DNA of 13,802 nucleotides. Origin: an uncultured Eubacteriales bacterium. Lineage in GTDB: Bacteria > Bacillota > Clostridia > Oscillospirales > CAG-382. Made by a program: the position numbers and the translations under genes. Shown piece by piece: positions 1-6,239 of the stretch (the stretch's first letter is position 1; the number at the start of each line of letters is the position of its first letter). The notes beneath the pieces were generated by a model. The model worked only from the letters and a program-made list of their open reading frames with translations, had not been told where the DNA came from and did not search any database. The stretch is from NCBI GenBank assembly GCA_900554405.1, contig USHI01000017.1, positions 1 through 13,802 on the forward strand. Direction: 5' to 3'.

Positions 1-68
1 CCCTGCCGAAAAACATCCTTATGGGGCTTTGGCTAATGCGTTCCCGCCTTTAATTTTTTTGAAACGTA

Positions 69-1145
69 TTATTCGTGGATAACGAAGGAGAACGGGAGCT
101 TCCACGAGGAGTTCTGATAATAGAACGTCACGCTCGGCATGGTGTATTCGCCCTTGTAATACATACAGGAGCTGCTGCCGCCGTCGAGATTGGCGGCGTT
201 CACCGCACCGTATTCCTTCATGATGCCGATAAGATCGCTTGCGGATGCACCCAAATGCCCGGAGCTGCCGCGCCCGTCGGTAACGAGCATCAAAACCGCG
301 CCGTCCGCGCGCTGCCCGATGGCGGTACGCGGGTTCAGACCGCTTCCCTGCCCGGTAAGCTGGCGTTCCTCGCCGTTGATGATAAGCTGAACAAAGTGAT
401 TGTTCTTATCGCTGCTTTCCTCCTGGAAGGTAACGGCATCGCGTATCTTTTTCTCGCGAACAAGCTTTTCAACATCCGAAGAGCTCATGCCTTCGAGATC
501 GATTATCTGCAAAATATCATCCTCGGTAAAGCCGATAAGCACCAGCCCGGGCCATTCCTGGGGGGCGTTATGCTGTATTTCACCGTTGCTGACAACAACG
601 CCGTACGGCGCGCCGCCGGAGTTGTTCGTGGAATTATAAAGCCCGCCGTTTATACCGCCTATCGCTCCGCTGGATTCGACAAGCTCTTTAAGCTCCACGC
701 CTTCGGTGCGCCAGGGGTATATCGTCGCAAGGCTGACCTTGGAGGGATCCTTGACAATAAGCAGTGTCGCAAAGAAGGATCTGCCGGAAATTTCGATCTT
801 TTCGATCGGGTCGGTGTTCTTATCGCCGCCGCTCGTATCGCCGCCGCGGTCGATATGGATAAGATCGGTATTGACATCATCGTTCAGATCGCTCATTTTG
901 TTTTCGTTCACGAGCGCCTGTATTTCTTCCGGGCTGAGGCAAATGGAAGCAAGGAACTTGAGCTGCCCCGATTCAAGCACCGTTGTTACAAATATTCGCT
1001 TTGCGGCGGGTGAAGTGTCGCCGCAGATCATGCTGAGAACGGTGTACAGCGTACCGACAAGTATCAGCACCGTCACAAGCAGCACGGCAAGCACGCGGAG
1101 AGCATATTTGCCGACATTGCGTGCGGTAGAGTTTTTCTTGTTCAT
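69..1145 (-). CDS. Membrane-anchored phosphodiester glycosidase family protein (NAGPA domain)
   Basis: The 358-residue product probably hydrolyses a sugar phosphodiester bond on the outer face of the membrane; the natural substrate is unknown. Residues 13-40 form one hydrophobic N-terminal segment after a Lys/Arg-rich start, which fits a signal anchor. The catalytic domain covers about 120-358 and carries the family hallmarks: GGINGGLYN (163-171), NPRTAIG (271-277), VTDGRG (288-293) and NLDGGSSS (319-326). Family knowledge: this fold includes the mammalian uncovering enzyme that removes GlcNAc from mannose-6-phosphate, and many bacterial exopolysaccharide-associated proteins. The start chosen is the ATG at 1145, which has AAGGAG about 7 bases upstream; a longer in-frame start at 1205 would lie inside the preceding gene and lacks this support. 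It is the last gene of the envelope operon, 4 bases after the gene before it. No terminator is obvious in the 68 bases downstream. Family call is firm; substrate is open. Confidence 0.9.
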   Translation of the reverse strand: MNKKNSTARNVGKYALRVLAVLLVTVLILVGTLYTVLSMICGDTSPAAKRIFVTTVLESGQLKFLASICLSPEEIQALVNENKMSDLNDDVNTDLIHIDRGGDTSGGDKNTDPIEKIEISGRSFFATLLIVKDPSKVSLATIYPWRTEGVELKELVESSGAIGGINGGLYNSTNNSGGAPYGVVVSNGEIQHNAPQEWPGLVLIGFTEDDILQIIDLEGMSSSDVEKLVREKKIRDAVTFQEESSDKNNHFVQLIINGEERQLTGQGSGLNPRTAIGQRADGAVLMLVTDGRGSSGHLGASASDLIGIMKEYGAVNAANLDGGSSSCMYYKGEYTMPSVTFYYQNSSWKLPFSFVIHE

Positions 1146-1149
1146 CGTT

Positions 1150-2532
1150 TTACTCCTTGTCGCTGTTGACCTTTCCGCGGATATCGGCAACATACCATTT
1201 CGCATCGGTATCGCTGTAATACCAATAAACCGTGGAATCGAACTCGTCCGTCACGTTTGCCCCTGTCCGCGTGAGGTACATATGCTTTGTAAAGGATACA
1301 TCGCAGGAAAAGCACTTTTCGCCGTATACGCGGAAATCGGAGACCTTTTCCCCGGAGAATGTCGGGGTGCGGTGTGCGGCGGTGAAGGTATGGTCGACAC
1401 CCGTCGCCCAATCCTTTGCCATCTTTTCAAGCTCGGAACCCTTCGGGAAGTATTTCAGTATATCCGCAAGCTTGTAATCGTTTGTGTTGAACAGGCTCCA
1501 GTTTTTGGCAAACGCAAGGCTGTTCGGCGCATTTTTTACCGTACCGGGAAGCGTATCATGCGCGGTAACGCTTGTGATCTTCAACGGCTGCGAAGGATCG
1601 TATTCGACGGAATTTCCCTCGTGATCGGTTATGGCGACAACGGGCGTTTCGCCGGTGTCGAGATAATTCACGGCGTAGGTATCCAGCGTGGGAAGCCCGT
1701 CGAAATAAAGCGATACCGTGCCGAAATCGGCGATTTCCTCGGACGAAACGCGGCAGTAATCCGGAAGCGGGCTGCCGTTTGCTTCTGCCTTATATGTGGA
1801 GGGAATAACAAAAGCCAATGTCTTTACCGAAAGCTTTCCGCTGCCGTAAACATGGCTTTTTCCGAAAACGTCGGTTATGGTGACCTGCTGCTTATAAAGA
1901 GAATCGATGTCGTAATGAAGATCGCCGTCGCTCCCGGTGACCCCCGCTACTTCCCTGCCGTCCGCAGTAACGGTAAAGCCCATCGGAAGCGCAAAGGAAA
2001 CCTTGGTGGAAGCAGGCTCAATGCTCACGATCGACCAATCCGCAACCGGGAAAACGATCATCCGCGTTCGTGCATTGCTGCTTTGCACCTTTACAACCGC
2101 AACCCGGTTTTCGCCGGAATAGACATCGTATGCGGAAACGGAAGGATCTGTCGCCGCGACCTTCTGCCTGAATGTGAGATCACCGCGGAGAAGCGCGGTA
2201 TATTCCTCGCTCCCGGAGCCGAAAAGCGAAGCCGCACGGCTGTCGTAGCGTTCGAACAGGCTTTGGAGGCTGCCGTTTTCGGCGGCATCGTGAAGCTCCT
2301 GTACAGCGGTTTTTACGGTGTATTCGGGCTGTGAGCGTTCAAATTCCACAAGGAGGCTTTTGACATAGCCGAGCAGAATGATACCCACTGCAAGCAGTAC
2401 CGATGCATATATCGCAAGTCCGATATAGAATTTGTTCGATTTCTTGCGGCGGGCACGGCGGCGCCTTGCGGAAAACTCGCCGTTTTCATCGCCGATCGGG
2501 CGTGTTGTGCTGTTTTTTGCGGATTCAGGCAT
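1150..2532 (-). CDS. Single-pass membrane protein of unknown function, large extracytoplasmic part
   Basis: I do not recognise this 460-residue protein. Visible features: a polar N-terminus with a very basic stretch (RRRRARRKK, 23-31), one transmembrane helix at about 35-60, then roughly 400 residues predicted outside the cell. The first outside segment (about 68-110, with VQELHDAAENGSLQSLFERYDS) is helical and resembles the start of NTF2-like or MecA-N-type domains, but this is only an impression. The C-terminus has an aromatic-rich strand pattern (VYWYYSDTDAKWYVADI) that also suggests a beta-rich NTF2-like fold. The ATG at 2532 has AAGGAG about 7 bases upstream and overlaps the end of the PAP2 gene by 8 bases, so translation is probably coupled. 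The position between a lipid phosphatase and a phosphodiester glycosidase suggests an envelope role, perhaps as an accessory or scaffold; this is inference from context. Confidence 0.85.
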   Translation of the reverse strand: MPESAKNSTTRPIGDENGEFSARRRRARRKKSNKFYIGLAIYASVLLAVGIILLGYVKSLLVEFERSQPEYTVKTAVQELHDAAENGSLQSLFERYDSRAASLFGSGSEEYTALLRGDLTFRQKVAATDPSVSAYDVYSGENRVAVVKVQSSNARTRMIVFPVADWSIVSIEPASTKVSFALPMGFTVTADGREVAGVTGSDGDLHYDIDSLYKQQVTITDVFGKSHVYGSGKLSVKTLAFVIPSTYKAEANGSPLPDYCRVSSEEIADFGTVSLYFDGLPTLDTYAVNYLDTGETPVVAITDHEGNSVEYDPSQPLKITSVTAHDTLPGTVKNAPNSLAFAKNWSLFNTNDYKLADILKYFPKGSELEKMAKDWATGVDHTFTAAHRTPTFSGEKVSDFRVYGEKCFSCDVSFTKHMYLTRTGANVTDEFDSTVYWYYSDTDAKWYVADIRGKVNSDKE

Positions 2533-3118
2533 TTGTTTTCTCCTTTTTCTTCCAAAGGGTGAAGTAATCTATCTTCGCGCCCCATTTGCGGTAGAGCGCA
2601 TCTCCGACGGCGACACCGATAAAGCCGCATACCGTTCCGACAACGGCGCCGGCGAGAACATCCGTCGGGTAATGGAAAAACAGATACATCCGCGACAGGC
2701 ACACAAGTATCGCTATAACCAGCGCGGGTATCGAATATTTTTTGTTCCCGCGGAGCAGAAATACGACAGCCGCTTCGACAACGGCGGGGGCGTGCCCGGA
2801 CGGGAAGGAATAATCGTGAAGCTGCGGGAGCAGCATTTGAAAATCTATCGGGTAAAAATCATACGGACGTGTCCTTGCGACAAGCGGTTTCAGACCGATA
2901 TTGCAGATCAGAAGCCCGCACAGCAAAGCGATGCCGAGCATTATCCCGACCTTGCGCGTTTTGGGAAATACCATCATCAAAACGGCGACGGTTATATAGA
3001 ATATCCCCGCCTGCCCGAACATTGTCACAAGCGGCATGAAGATATCGAGAAAAGCGCAGCTCAGATTTTCGTGGATCCACAAAAGGACCTTTATTTCGCT
3101 GCCGTTCAAAGCATTCAT
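2525..3118 (-). CDS. PAP2-family membrane phosphatase (probable polyprenyl-diphosphate or lipid phosphatase)
   Basis: This 197-residue integral membrane protein should remove phosphate from a lipid carrier, most likely undecaprenyl diphosphate or a related phospholipid, at the outer face of the membrane. The three-part PAP2 active site is complete: K77 and R84-P85 (K-x6-RP), P106-S-G-H109, and S142-R143 with H149 and D153 (SR-x5-H-x3-D). H149 is the expected nucleophile and H109 the acid/base residue. Hydrophobic helices surround these motifs, and the length is usual for the family. The start ATG overlaps the stop of the upstream glycosyltransferase as ATGA, with AAAGGAG 7 bases upstream. Neighbours (a GT2-GtrA protein before it and a phosphodiester glycosidase downstream) point to carrier recycling in a cell-surface glycan pathway. 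Whether the substrate is C55-PP cannot be told from sequence alone. Confidence 0.93.
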   Translation of the reverse strand: MNALNGSEIKVLLWIHENLSCAFLDIFMPLVTMFGQAGIFYITVAVLMMVFPKTRKVGIMLGIALLCGLLICNIGLKPLVARTRPYDFYPIDFQMLLPQLHDYSFPSGHAPAVVEAAVVFLLRGNKKYSIPALVIAILVCLSRMYLFFHYPTDVLAGAVVGTVCGFIGVAVGDALYRKWGAKIDYFTLWKKKEKTNA

Positions 3119-4215
3119 TCGGATGCTCCTTTCTGTCCGCCTTTACCGGCGAACACCCATTCTTTTTGTATCCTGTAGCTGACAAAGGCTATCAGGACCT
3201 TTACAATGACCGTCATAACGGTGTAAGCGGCGCTGCCGTCGATCCCGAGCAGCTCTCGCGCGCCGAGATCGATACCGTATGTGACGGCTGCCTGTGCGGC
3301 AGCGAGCGCATAATAGCGCAGCACCGCACTGCTGCCGCCCTTGCCGAAAACGTACTTGCGGTTGATAAAGTAGTTCAGAAGCGAGGATACCAGCCTTGCC
3401 GGTCCGAAGGACAAAAGCTCTGTCGCCCACCCGGAAAAGCTATCCTTAACGGCGGCAAAAACGGAGGTCTGTATGACCTGCTCCACGACAAAACAGCCGA
3501 CGGAGCTGGCGACGTATTTGAAGAACCGTTTGAGTATCAGCGAATATATGCGCACCGAATCGCGCACCGGGCGGAAATGCGAGGAACGGTTATCCTCGAT
3601 ATATACCGTATTGATAGTATGCTCGGACATCGGGATTTTTTCATCCTTGATGGCGATAAGCATATTTGTTTCGTATTCGTAACGGTCCCCTGAGACGGAA
3701 AGCATGACCCCCATGTACCGGCGCGGTATGGCGCGAAGCCCGGTTTGCGTGTCGGTGCATTTCAGCCCGATAAAGGCGCGCATCGCAAAGCAGGTCGCCC
3801 TGTTGCCGAACCTGCTGCGCGGCGGAACATCCGGAAGCCCGAAATCGCGCACGCCGAGAACCACTCCGCCGGTATCGCACATTTTTTCACCCACGGCGAT
3901 TATATCCGCAGGGATATGCTGCCCGTCGGCATCGGCGGTAACGGCGCCGTCGGTTTCCGGGCGGTTTTTCGCAAAATAGGAAAAAGCGGTGCGCAGAGCT
4001 GCGCCCTTGCCGCGGTTGACCTCATGTTCCAGCAGCGTGACCTGCGGGTACGCTGCAACTTCGGCAAAGATATCGCCGCAGGCTGCGGCACTGCCGTCGT
4101 TTACGATTATGATATCGTCTATACCGGCGTCGACAAGCCCTTTTACAACGCCCGGAAGCTTTTCATCCGGCTGATACGCCGGTATGATGACCGAAAATTT
4201 ATCAGTATGTTCCAT
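3115..4215 (-). CDS. GT2 glycosyltransferase fused to a C-terminal GtrA-like membrane domain
   Basis: The 366-residue product has two parts. Residues 6-220 form a family 2 glycosyltransferase of the dolichol-phosphate-mannose-synthase type: FSVIIPAYQPDE near the start, VNDGS (38-42), DADGQH (95-100) for metal and nucleotide-sugar binding, and TDTQTGLR (154-161). Residues about 228-356 form a GtrA-like domain of four membrane helices with the repeated aromatic signatures NYFINRKYVF and SYRIQKEWVF. Family knowledge: the GT2 part loads a sugar onto polyprenyl phosphate at the cytoplasmic face, and GtrA domains are linked to moving the lipid-linked sugar across the membrane. The fusion is common in Firmicutes. 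This is the first gene of a four-gene operon behind a sigma-A promoter at 4270-4298, with AAAGGG before its ATG at 4215. Its stop overlaps the PAP2 start by 4 bases. The sugar transferred is not predictable. Confidence 0.94.
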   Translation of the reverse strand: MEHTDKFSVIIPAYQPDEKLPGVVKGLVDAGIDDIIIVNDGSAAACGDIFAEVAAYPQVTLLEHEVNRGKGAALRTAFSYFAKNRPETDGAVTADADGQHIPADIIAVGEKMCDTGGVVLGVRDFGLPDVPPRSRFGNRATCFAMRAFIGLKCTDTQTGLRAIPRRYMGVMLSVSGDRYEYETNMLIAIKDEKIPMSEHTINTVYIEDNRSSHFRPVRDSVRIYSLILKRFFKYVASSVGCFVVEQVIQTSVFAAVKDSFSGWATELLSFGPARLVSSLLNYFINRKYVFGKGGSSAVLRYYALAAAQAAVTYGIDLGARELLGIDGSAAYTVMTVIVKVLIAFVSYRIQKEWVFAGKGGQKGASE

Positions 4216-4269
4216 GTACCGTTTTGCCCTTTCTTTCGCGGCGAAGAGCCGAAAGGTTCAGTTTATCGT

Positions 4270-4298
4270 ATTCTACCACAAGATTCGGCACATATCAA
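4270..4298 (-). promoter_or_regulatory. Sigma-A promoter of the envelope operon
   Basis: On the minus strand TTGATA (4293-4298) is followed by exactly 17 bases and TAGAAT (4270-4275); a TG one base before the -10 gives an extended -10. The start point would fall near 4263, leaving a leader of about 48 bases before the ATG at 4215. An A/T-rich palindrome (4309-4326) lies 10 bases upstream of the -35, in UP-element position. Confidence 0.75.
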
Positions 4299-4308
4299 CA
4301 TAAACTCT

Positions 4309-4326
4309 GAAAATTTGAAAATTTTC
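4309..4326. repeat. A/T-rich perfect inverted repeat upstream of the envelope operon promoter
   Basis: GAAAATTT and AAATTTTC are perfect 8-base complements separated by GA. The repeat sits just upstream of the -35 of the minus-strand operon promoter, where an UP element or an operator would act. It is too A/T-rich and lacks the T-run needed for a terminator, and no gene ends here. Its function is inferred from position only. Confidence 0.5.
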
Positions 4327-4356
4327 GGAAGCCATGTCACAAGGCGGAAGCGTCGG

Positions 4357-4386
4357 GCAGAAAAATGGAATAAATTACCTATAATA
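4357..4386 (+). promoter_or_regulatory. Possible forespore sigma-G promoter of the spore protein gene
   Basis: GCAGA (4357-4361), 18 bases, then TATAATA (4380-4386) resembles the sigma-G pattern GYATR-N18-CATNNTA, with one mismatch in the -35 and two in the -10. The -10 also matches a sigma-A TATAAT, but no sigma-A -35 lies at the right distance. Spore alpha/beta-type SASP genes are known sigma-G targets, which favours this reading. The call is tentative. Confidence 0.35.
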
Positions 4387-4458
4387 ATTTTCGCCGCACG
4401 GCGCAAACTACGAGTGAGGAAAAAAGTCCTCGTAAATCTTAAAAGGAGAAATAACACG

Positions 4459-4647
4459 ATGGCAAAGAAGACTATGGTTCCCGAAGCCAAGACTGCTCTT
4501 GAAAGATTCAAGATGGAAGCAGCCGGCGAAGTCGGTGTAAACCTCAAGGACGGCTACAACGGCGACCTTACCTCTAAGCAGGCCGGTTCCGTCGGCGGTC
4601 AGATGGTCAAGAAAATGATCGAGCACGCCGAAAAGAACATGAAATAA
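4459..4647 (+). CDS. Alpha/beta-type small acid-soluble spore protein (SASP)
   Basis: The 62-residue protein should coat and protect DNA in the developing spore against UV and chemical damage and be degraded by the GPR protease at germination. It shows the two conserved family blocks: LERFKMEAAGEVGVNL (14-29), which contains the likely GPR cleavage point after E20, and GSVGGQMVKKMIEHAEK (43-59). Length is typical (about 60-75 residues). The start is the ATG at 4459 with AAAAGGAG 10 bases upstream; the same frame stays open far upstream but without any supported start. The gene stands alone, divergent from the envelope operon and convergent with the LytTR pair, and ends in a strong hairpin. 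It implies an endospore-forming host. Which paralogue it is cannot be told. Confidence 0.95.
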   Translation: MAKKTMVPEAKTALERFKMEAAGEVGVNLKDGYNGDLTSKQAGSVGGQMVKKMIEHAEKNMK

Positions 4648-4650
4648 CTC

Positions 4651-4667
4651 CCGATCACAGCGATCGG
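4651..4667 (+). other. Small hairpin directly after the spore protein gene
   Basis: CCGATC (4651-4656) and GATCGG (4662-4667) form a 6-bp stem with a 5-base loop, starting 3 bases after the stop codon. There is no T-run after it, so it is more likely an mRNA-stabilising hairpin ahead of the true terminator than a terminator itself. Confidence 0.4.
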
Positions 4668-4673
4668 AAAGAT

Positions 4674-4703
4674 AAAAGTCCGGGGTTTCCGCCGGACTTT
4701 TTT
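4674..4703. terminator. Bidirectional intrinsic terminator between the spore protein gene and the LytTR operon
   Basis: AAAAGTCCGG (4674-4683) and CCGGACTTTT (4692-4701) form a perfect 10-bp stem with an 8-base loop. Read on the plus strand it ends in a run of six T (4698-4703) and closes the spore protein transcript. Read on the minus strand it is followed by TTTTATCTTT and lies 24 bases past the stop of the LiaF-like gene, so it can serve both convergent units. Confidence 0.88.
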
Positions 4704-4726
4704 CTTATTTGTTTGTAAAAGGCGGC

Positions 4727-5512
4727 TTACTGTGCCGTGGTGCTGCGTTCGAATATGACCTCGAGCGATCCCATATTGTTCTCGCCCGCGACAGTGAGCT
4801 TTTTTCCGTTCGGTTCGCCGCGCGAGGGGATCTTTACCGAGCCCATATTGTTTTCGAGCTTCGTTTCGACAAACCATCCCGCAGGGACGTTTATCTTCAT
4901 GGCGCCCATATTGTTTTCCACATAAAGCACGCCGTCGCCGGCATAGGCTTCGGGGTTTTCGAAATATACCGAGGTGCTGCCCATATTGTTTTCCACGGTT
5001 TCGTTTTTGAAAACGGCGCAGTCTATATACTTGACGGTGGAGCCGAAGCTCTTTCCGCCGACCCCGTCGGACTTAACGCCGAAACGCAGCTTTTTGGGAA
5101 ACAGGCAGCCCGCGGCAATGGTAAAGAGAAGCGCGCAGAGCAGTACGAGCCAGTTGTTCATGATATCGTCGACCGCAAGCCCGCACCAGCCGATGATGCT
5201 GTCTTCAAGAAGCATGAATATAAACGCGATCGGGAAGAATATCTCGGCGATCGCACCCCTTGTGAGCGATTTGACGACCAGCCCGAGCAGCAGCCCGCAC
5301 AGGGCGATACGGAAGAAAGGTATTTCCGCATTGATGCCCATTGTATCCATAACCGCACCCGCGATAAGCAGAAGCGCCGCGGCAAGGAACGCCACACCCC
5401 ATACTATGCTGCGCCGCCTTGAACGCATTTCAAATTTGAATTCTTTTTTGAATCCTTTGCCGTTGTCATCCTTTTTGATTTCGAATTCACGGCCGTCACA
5501 CTTTACCTTCAT
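4727..5512 (-). CDS. LiaF-like membrane protein with four ENNMG[SA] repeats
   Basis: The 261-residue protein has a charged cytoplasmic N-terminus (1-34), about four hydrophobic helices (36-58, 66-81, 90-108, 120-138) and a C-terminal soluble part from about 150. That part contains four copies of ENNMGS/ENNMGA at residues 174, 199, 220 and 244 (spacing 25, 21 and 24), each followed by alternating hydrophobic residues, as in a right-handed beta-solenoid. The layout of membrane helices plus a repeated beta domain resembles LiaF-type proteins, which damp cell-envelope stress signalling; the similarity is by architecture, so the family call is moderate. The ATG at 5512 with AAAGGAGG about 9 bases upstream is clearly the start; a longer frame to 5605 would overlap the regulator. 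It follows the LytTR gene by 28 bases and probably reports to, or is controlled by, it. Confidence 0.82.
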   Translation of the reverse strand: MKVKCDGREFEIKKDDNGKGFKKEFKFEMRSRRRSIVWGVAFLAAALLLIAGAVMDTMGINAEIPFFRIALCGLLLGLVVKSLTRGAIAEIFFPIAFIFMLLEDSIIGWCGLAVDDIMNNWLVLLCALLFTIAAGCLFPKKLRFGVKSDGVGGKSFGSTVKYIDCAVFKNETVENNMGSTSVYFENPEAYAGDGVLYVENNMGAMKINVPAGWFVETKLENNMGSVKIPSRGEPNGKKLTVAGENNMGSLEVIFERSTTAQ

Positions 5513-5540
5513 TGATATTTCCTCCTTTTGATTATGTATG

Positions 5541-5999
5541 TCATTTGGCAAATCTGGTCTCGTGTATTTTGTCTTTAAGTACCTTATAATAGAGCCTCGA
5601 AACATAGGCGATCTTTTTCGTCCCTTTGAAGAAGACCATGCTTGAACCTGTCAGGTTCTTTGTTATGGACGAAACCAGCGCGGAGTTGAGGATACAGGAT
5701 TTGGAAACGCGGACAAATGTTGCGGGGAGAAGCGTTTCGAGCTCGCACAGCTTATATTGCGAATAAAGCATTGCCGTAGCGGTATGTGCGACGGTCTTGC
5801 CGTCTTCGGTCTCGAAAAAGAGTATCTCGCTCTGCGGGACAAAGAATTCCCGGTCGCCGAGCGTTAGCTCCATTTCGCTGCCGCCGGACAGCGCCGATTC
5901 TATATAACGGTATATCGCCGATGTCTTTTCGTCGAGCCTTTTGCAGCGGAGAATTATTTCTTCTTCCCCGCTCGGATCGATCTCCGTTCGTAATCTCAT
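5541..5999 (-). CDS. LytTR-family DNA-binding transcriptional regulator
   Basis: The 152-residue protein lacks a receiver domain. Residues 1-40 are a short N-terminal segment, and about 44-150 form a LytTR DNA-binding domain. Recognisable signatures are FFVPQSEILFFETEDGKTVAHT and the core FVRVSKSCILNSALVSSI. Family knowledge: stand-alone LytTR proteins of this length are common in Firmicutes, often form two-gene operons with a small membrane protein that controls their activity, and bind imperfect direct repeats upstream of their own promoter. Here the next gene is a LiaF-like membrane protein, matching that arrangement. The start is the ATG at 5999 with a GAGGTGAGGTGA purine-rich site upstream. 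A strong promoter is at 6021-6049, giving a very short leader. I could not pick out a convincing LytTR direct repeat in the intergenic region. Confidence 0.93.
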   Translation of the reverse strand: MRLRTEIDPSGEEEIILRCKRLDEKTSAIYRYIESALSGGSEMELTLGDREFFVPQSEILFFETEDGKTVAHTATAMLYSQYKLCELETLLPATFVRVSKSCILNSALVSSITKNLTGSSMVFFKGTKKIAYVSRLYYKVLKDKIHETRFAK

Positions 6000-6020
6000 T
6001 TCACCTCACCTCGCATTTGC

Positions 6021-6049
6021 ATTATATTACACGCGCCGTTATTTGTAAA
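6021..6049 (-). promoter_or_regulatory. Sigma-A promoter of the LytTR operon
   Basis: On the minus strand TTTACA (6044-6049), 17 bases, then a perfect TATAAT (6021-6026). The start point would be near 6014, leaving only about 15 bases of leader, just enough for the Shine-Dalgarno site. Confidence 0.8.
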
Positions 6050-6070
6050 GCGCTTTGAGCCAACAGGTCG

Positions 6071-6096
6071 AAAACCGCGCCCGACAGGGAGGTTTT
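6071..6096. repeat. Interrupted inverted repeat upstream of the LytTR promoter
   Basis: AAAACC (6071-6076) and GGTTTT (6091-6096) are complementary, with an inner CCC/GGG pairing (6080-6082 with 6087-6089). It lies about 60-85 bases upstream of the predicted LytTR transcription start, where an autoregulatory site could be. No gene ends here, so a terminator role is unlikely. The call is weak. Confidence 0.3.
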
Positions 6097-6137
6097 TACG
6101 TCTTTCGGGTGCACACGGCACATAAAACCGGGCGAAA

Positions 6138-6155
6138 TTGCCTGCCGGAAGGCAA
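6138..6155. repeat. Short inverted repeat in the divergent LytTR/symporter promoter region
   Basis: TTGCCT (6138-6143) and AGGCAA (6150-6155) pair around the loop GCCGGA. It sits between the two divergent promoters, next to the larger A/T palindrome at 6158-6182, and belongs to no transcript that I can identify. It could be a protein-binding site. Confidence 0.3.
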
Positions 6156-6157
6156 AA

Positions 6158-6182
6158 TGCAAGAAAAAATTTTTTTCTTGCA
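6158..6182. repeat. 25-bp A6/T7 palindrome directly upstream of the symporter promoter
   Basis: TGCAAGAAAAAA (6158-6169) and TTTTTTCTTGCA (6171-6182) are perfect 12-base complements around one T. The palindrome ends 8 bases before the -35 at 6191, so its A/T core occupies the UP-element region at about -44 to -68. It could raise promoter strength, bend DNA or be an operator. A terminator role is unlikely, because no gene ends upstream on either strand. Confidence 0.55.
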
Positions 6183-6190
6183 AAAAGGGC

Positions 6191-6219
6191 TTGATTTCGG
6201 GCGAAAGCAGTGCTATAAT
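6191..6219 (+). promoter_or_regulatory. Sigma-A promoter of the glycine riboswitch-symporter unit
   Basis: TTGATT (6191-6196), 17 bases, then a perfect TATAAT (6214-6219) preceded by TGC, giving an extended -10. The predicted start near 6226 is about 14 bases before the riboswitch leader helix, which fits well. Confidence 0.85.
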
Positions 6220-6239
6220 ACCCGCGATAAAACGAATAT

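Noticed and set aside
1..68. Possible terminator after the phosphodiester glycosidase
   Set aside because: There is a T-run near 54-60 on the plus strand, but I found no stem of useful length placed correctly for the minus-strand transcript.
706..2334. A 542-codon open frame on the plus strand opposite the envelope genes
   Set aside because: It lies antisense to two well-supported minus-strand genes, has no ribosome site and no recognisable domain. GC-rich codon use opens such shadow frames.
3745..4458. Long N-terminal extension of the spore protein frame
   Set aside because: The family is about 60-75 residues, the ATG at 4459 has AAAAGGAG, and the extension runs antisense through the glycosyltransferase gene.
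6158..6182. Reading the A6/T7 palindrome as a terminator
   Set aside because: No gene ends toward it on either strand: both neighbouring genes start here and read away from each other.
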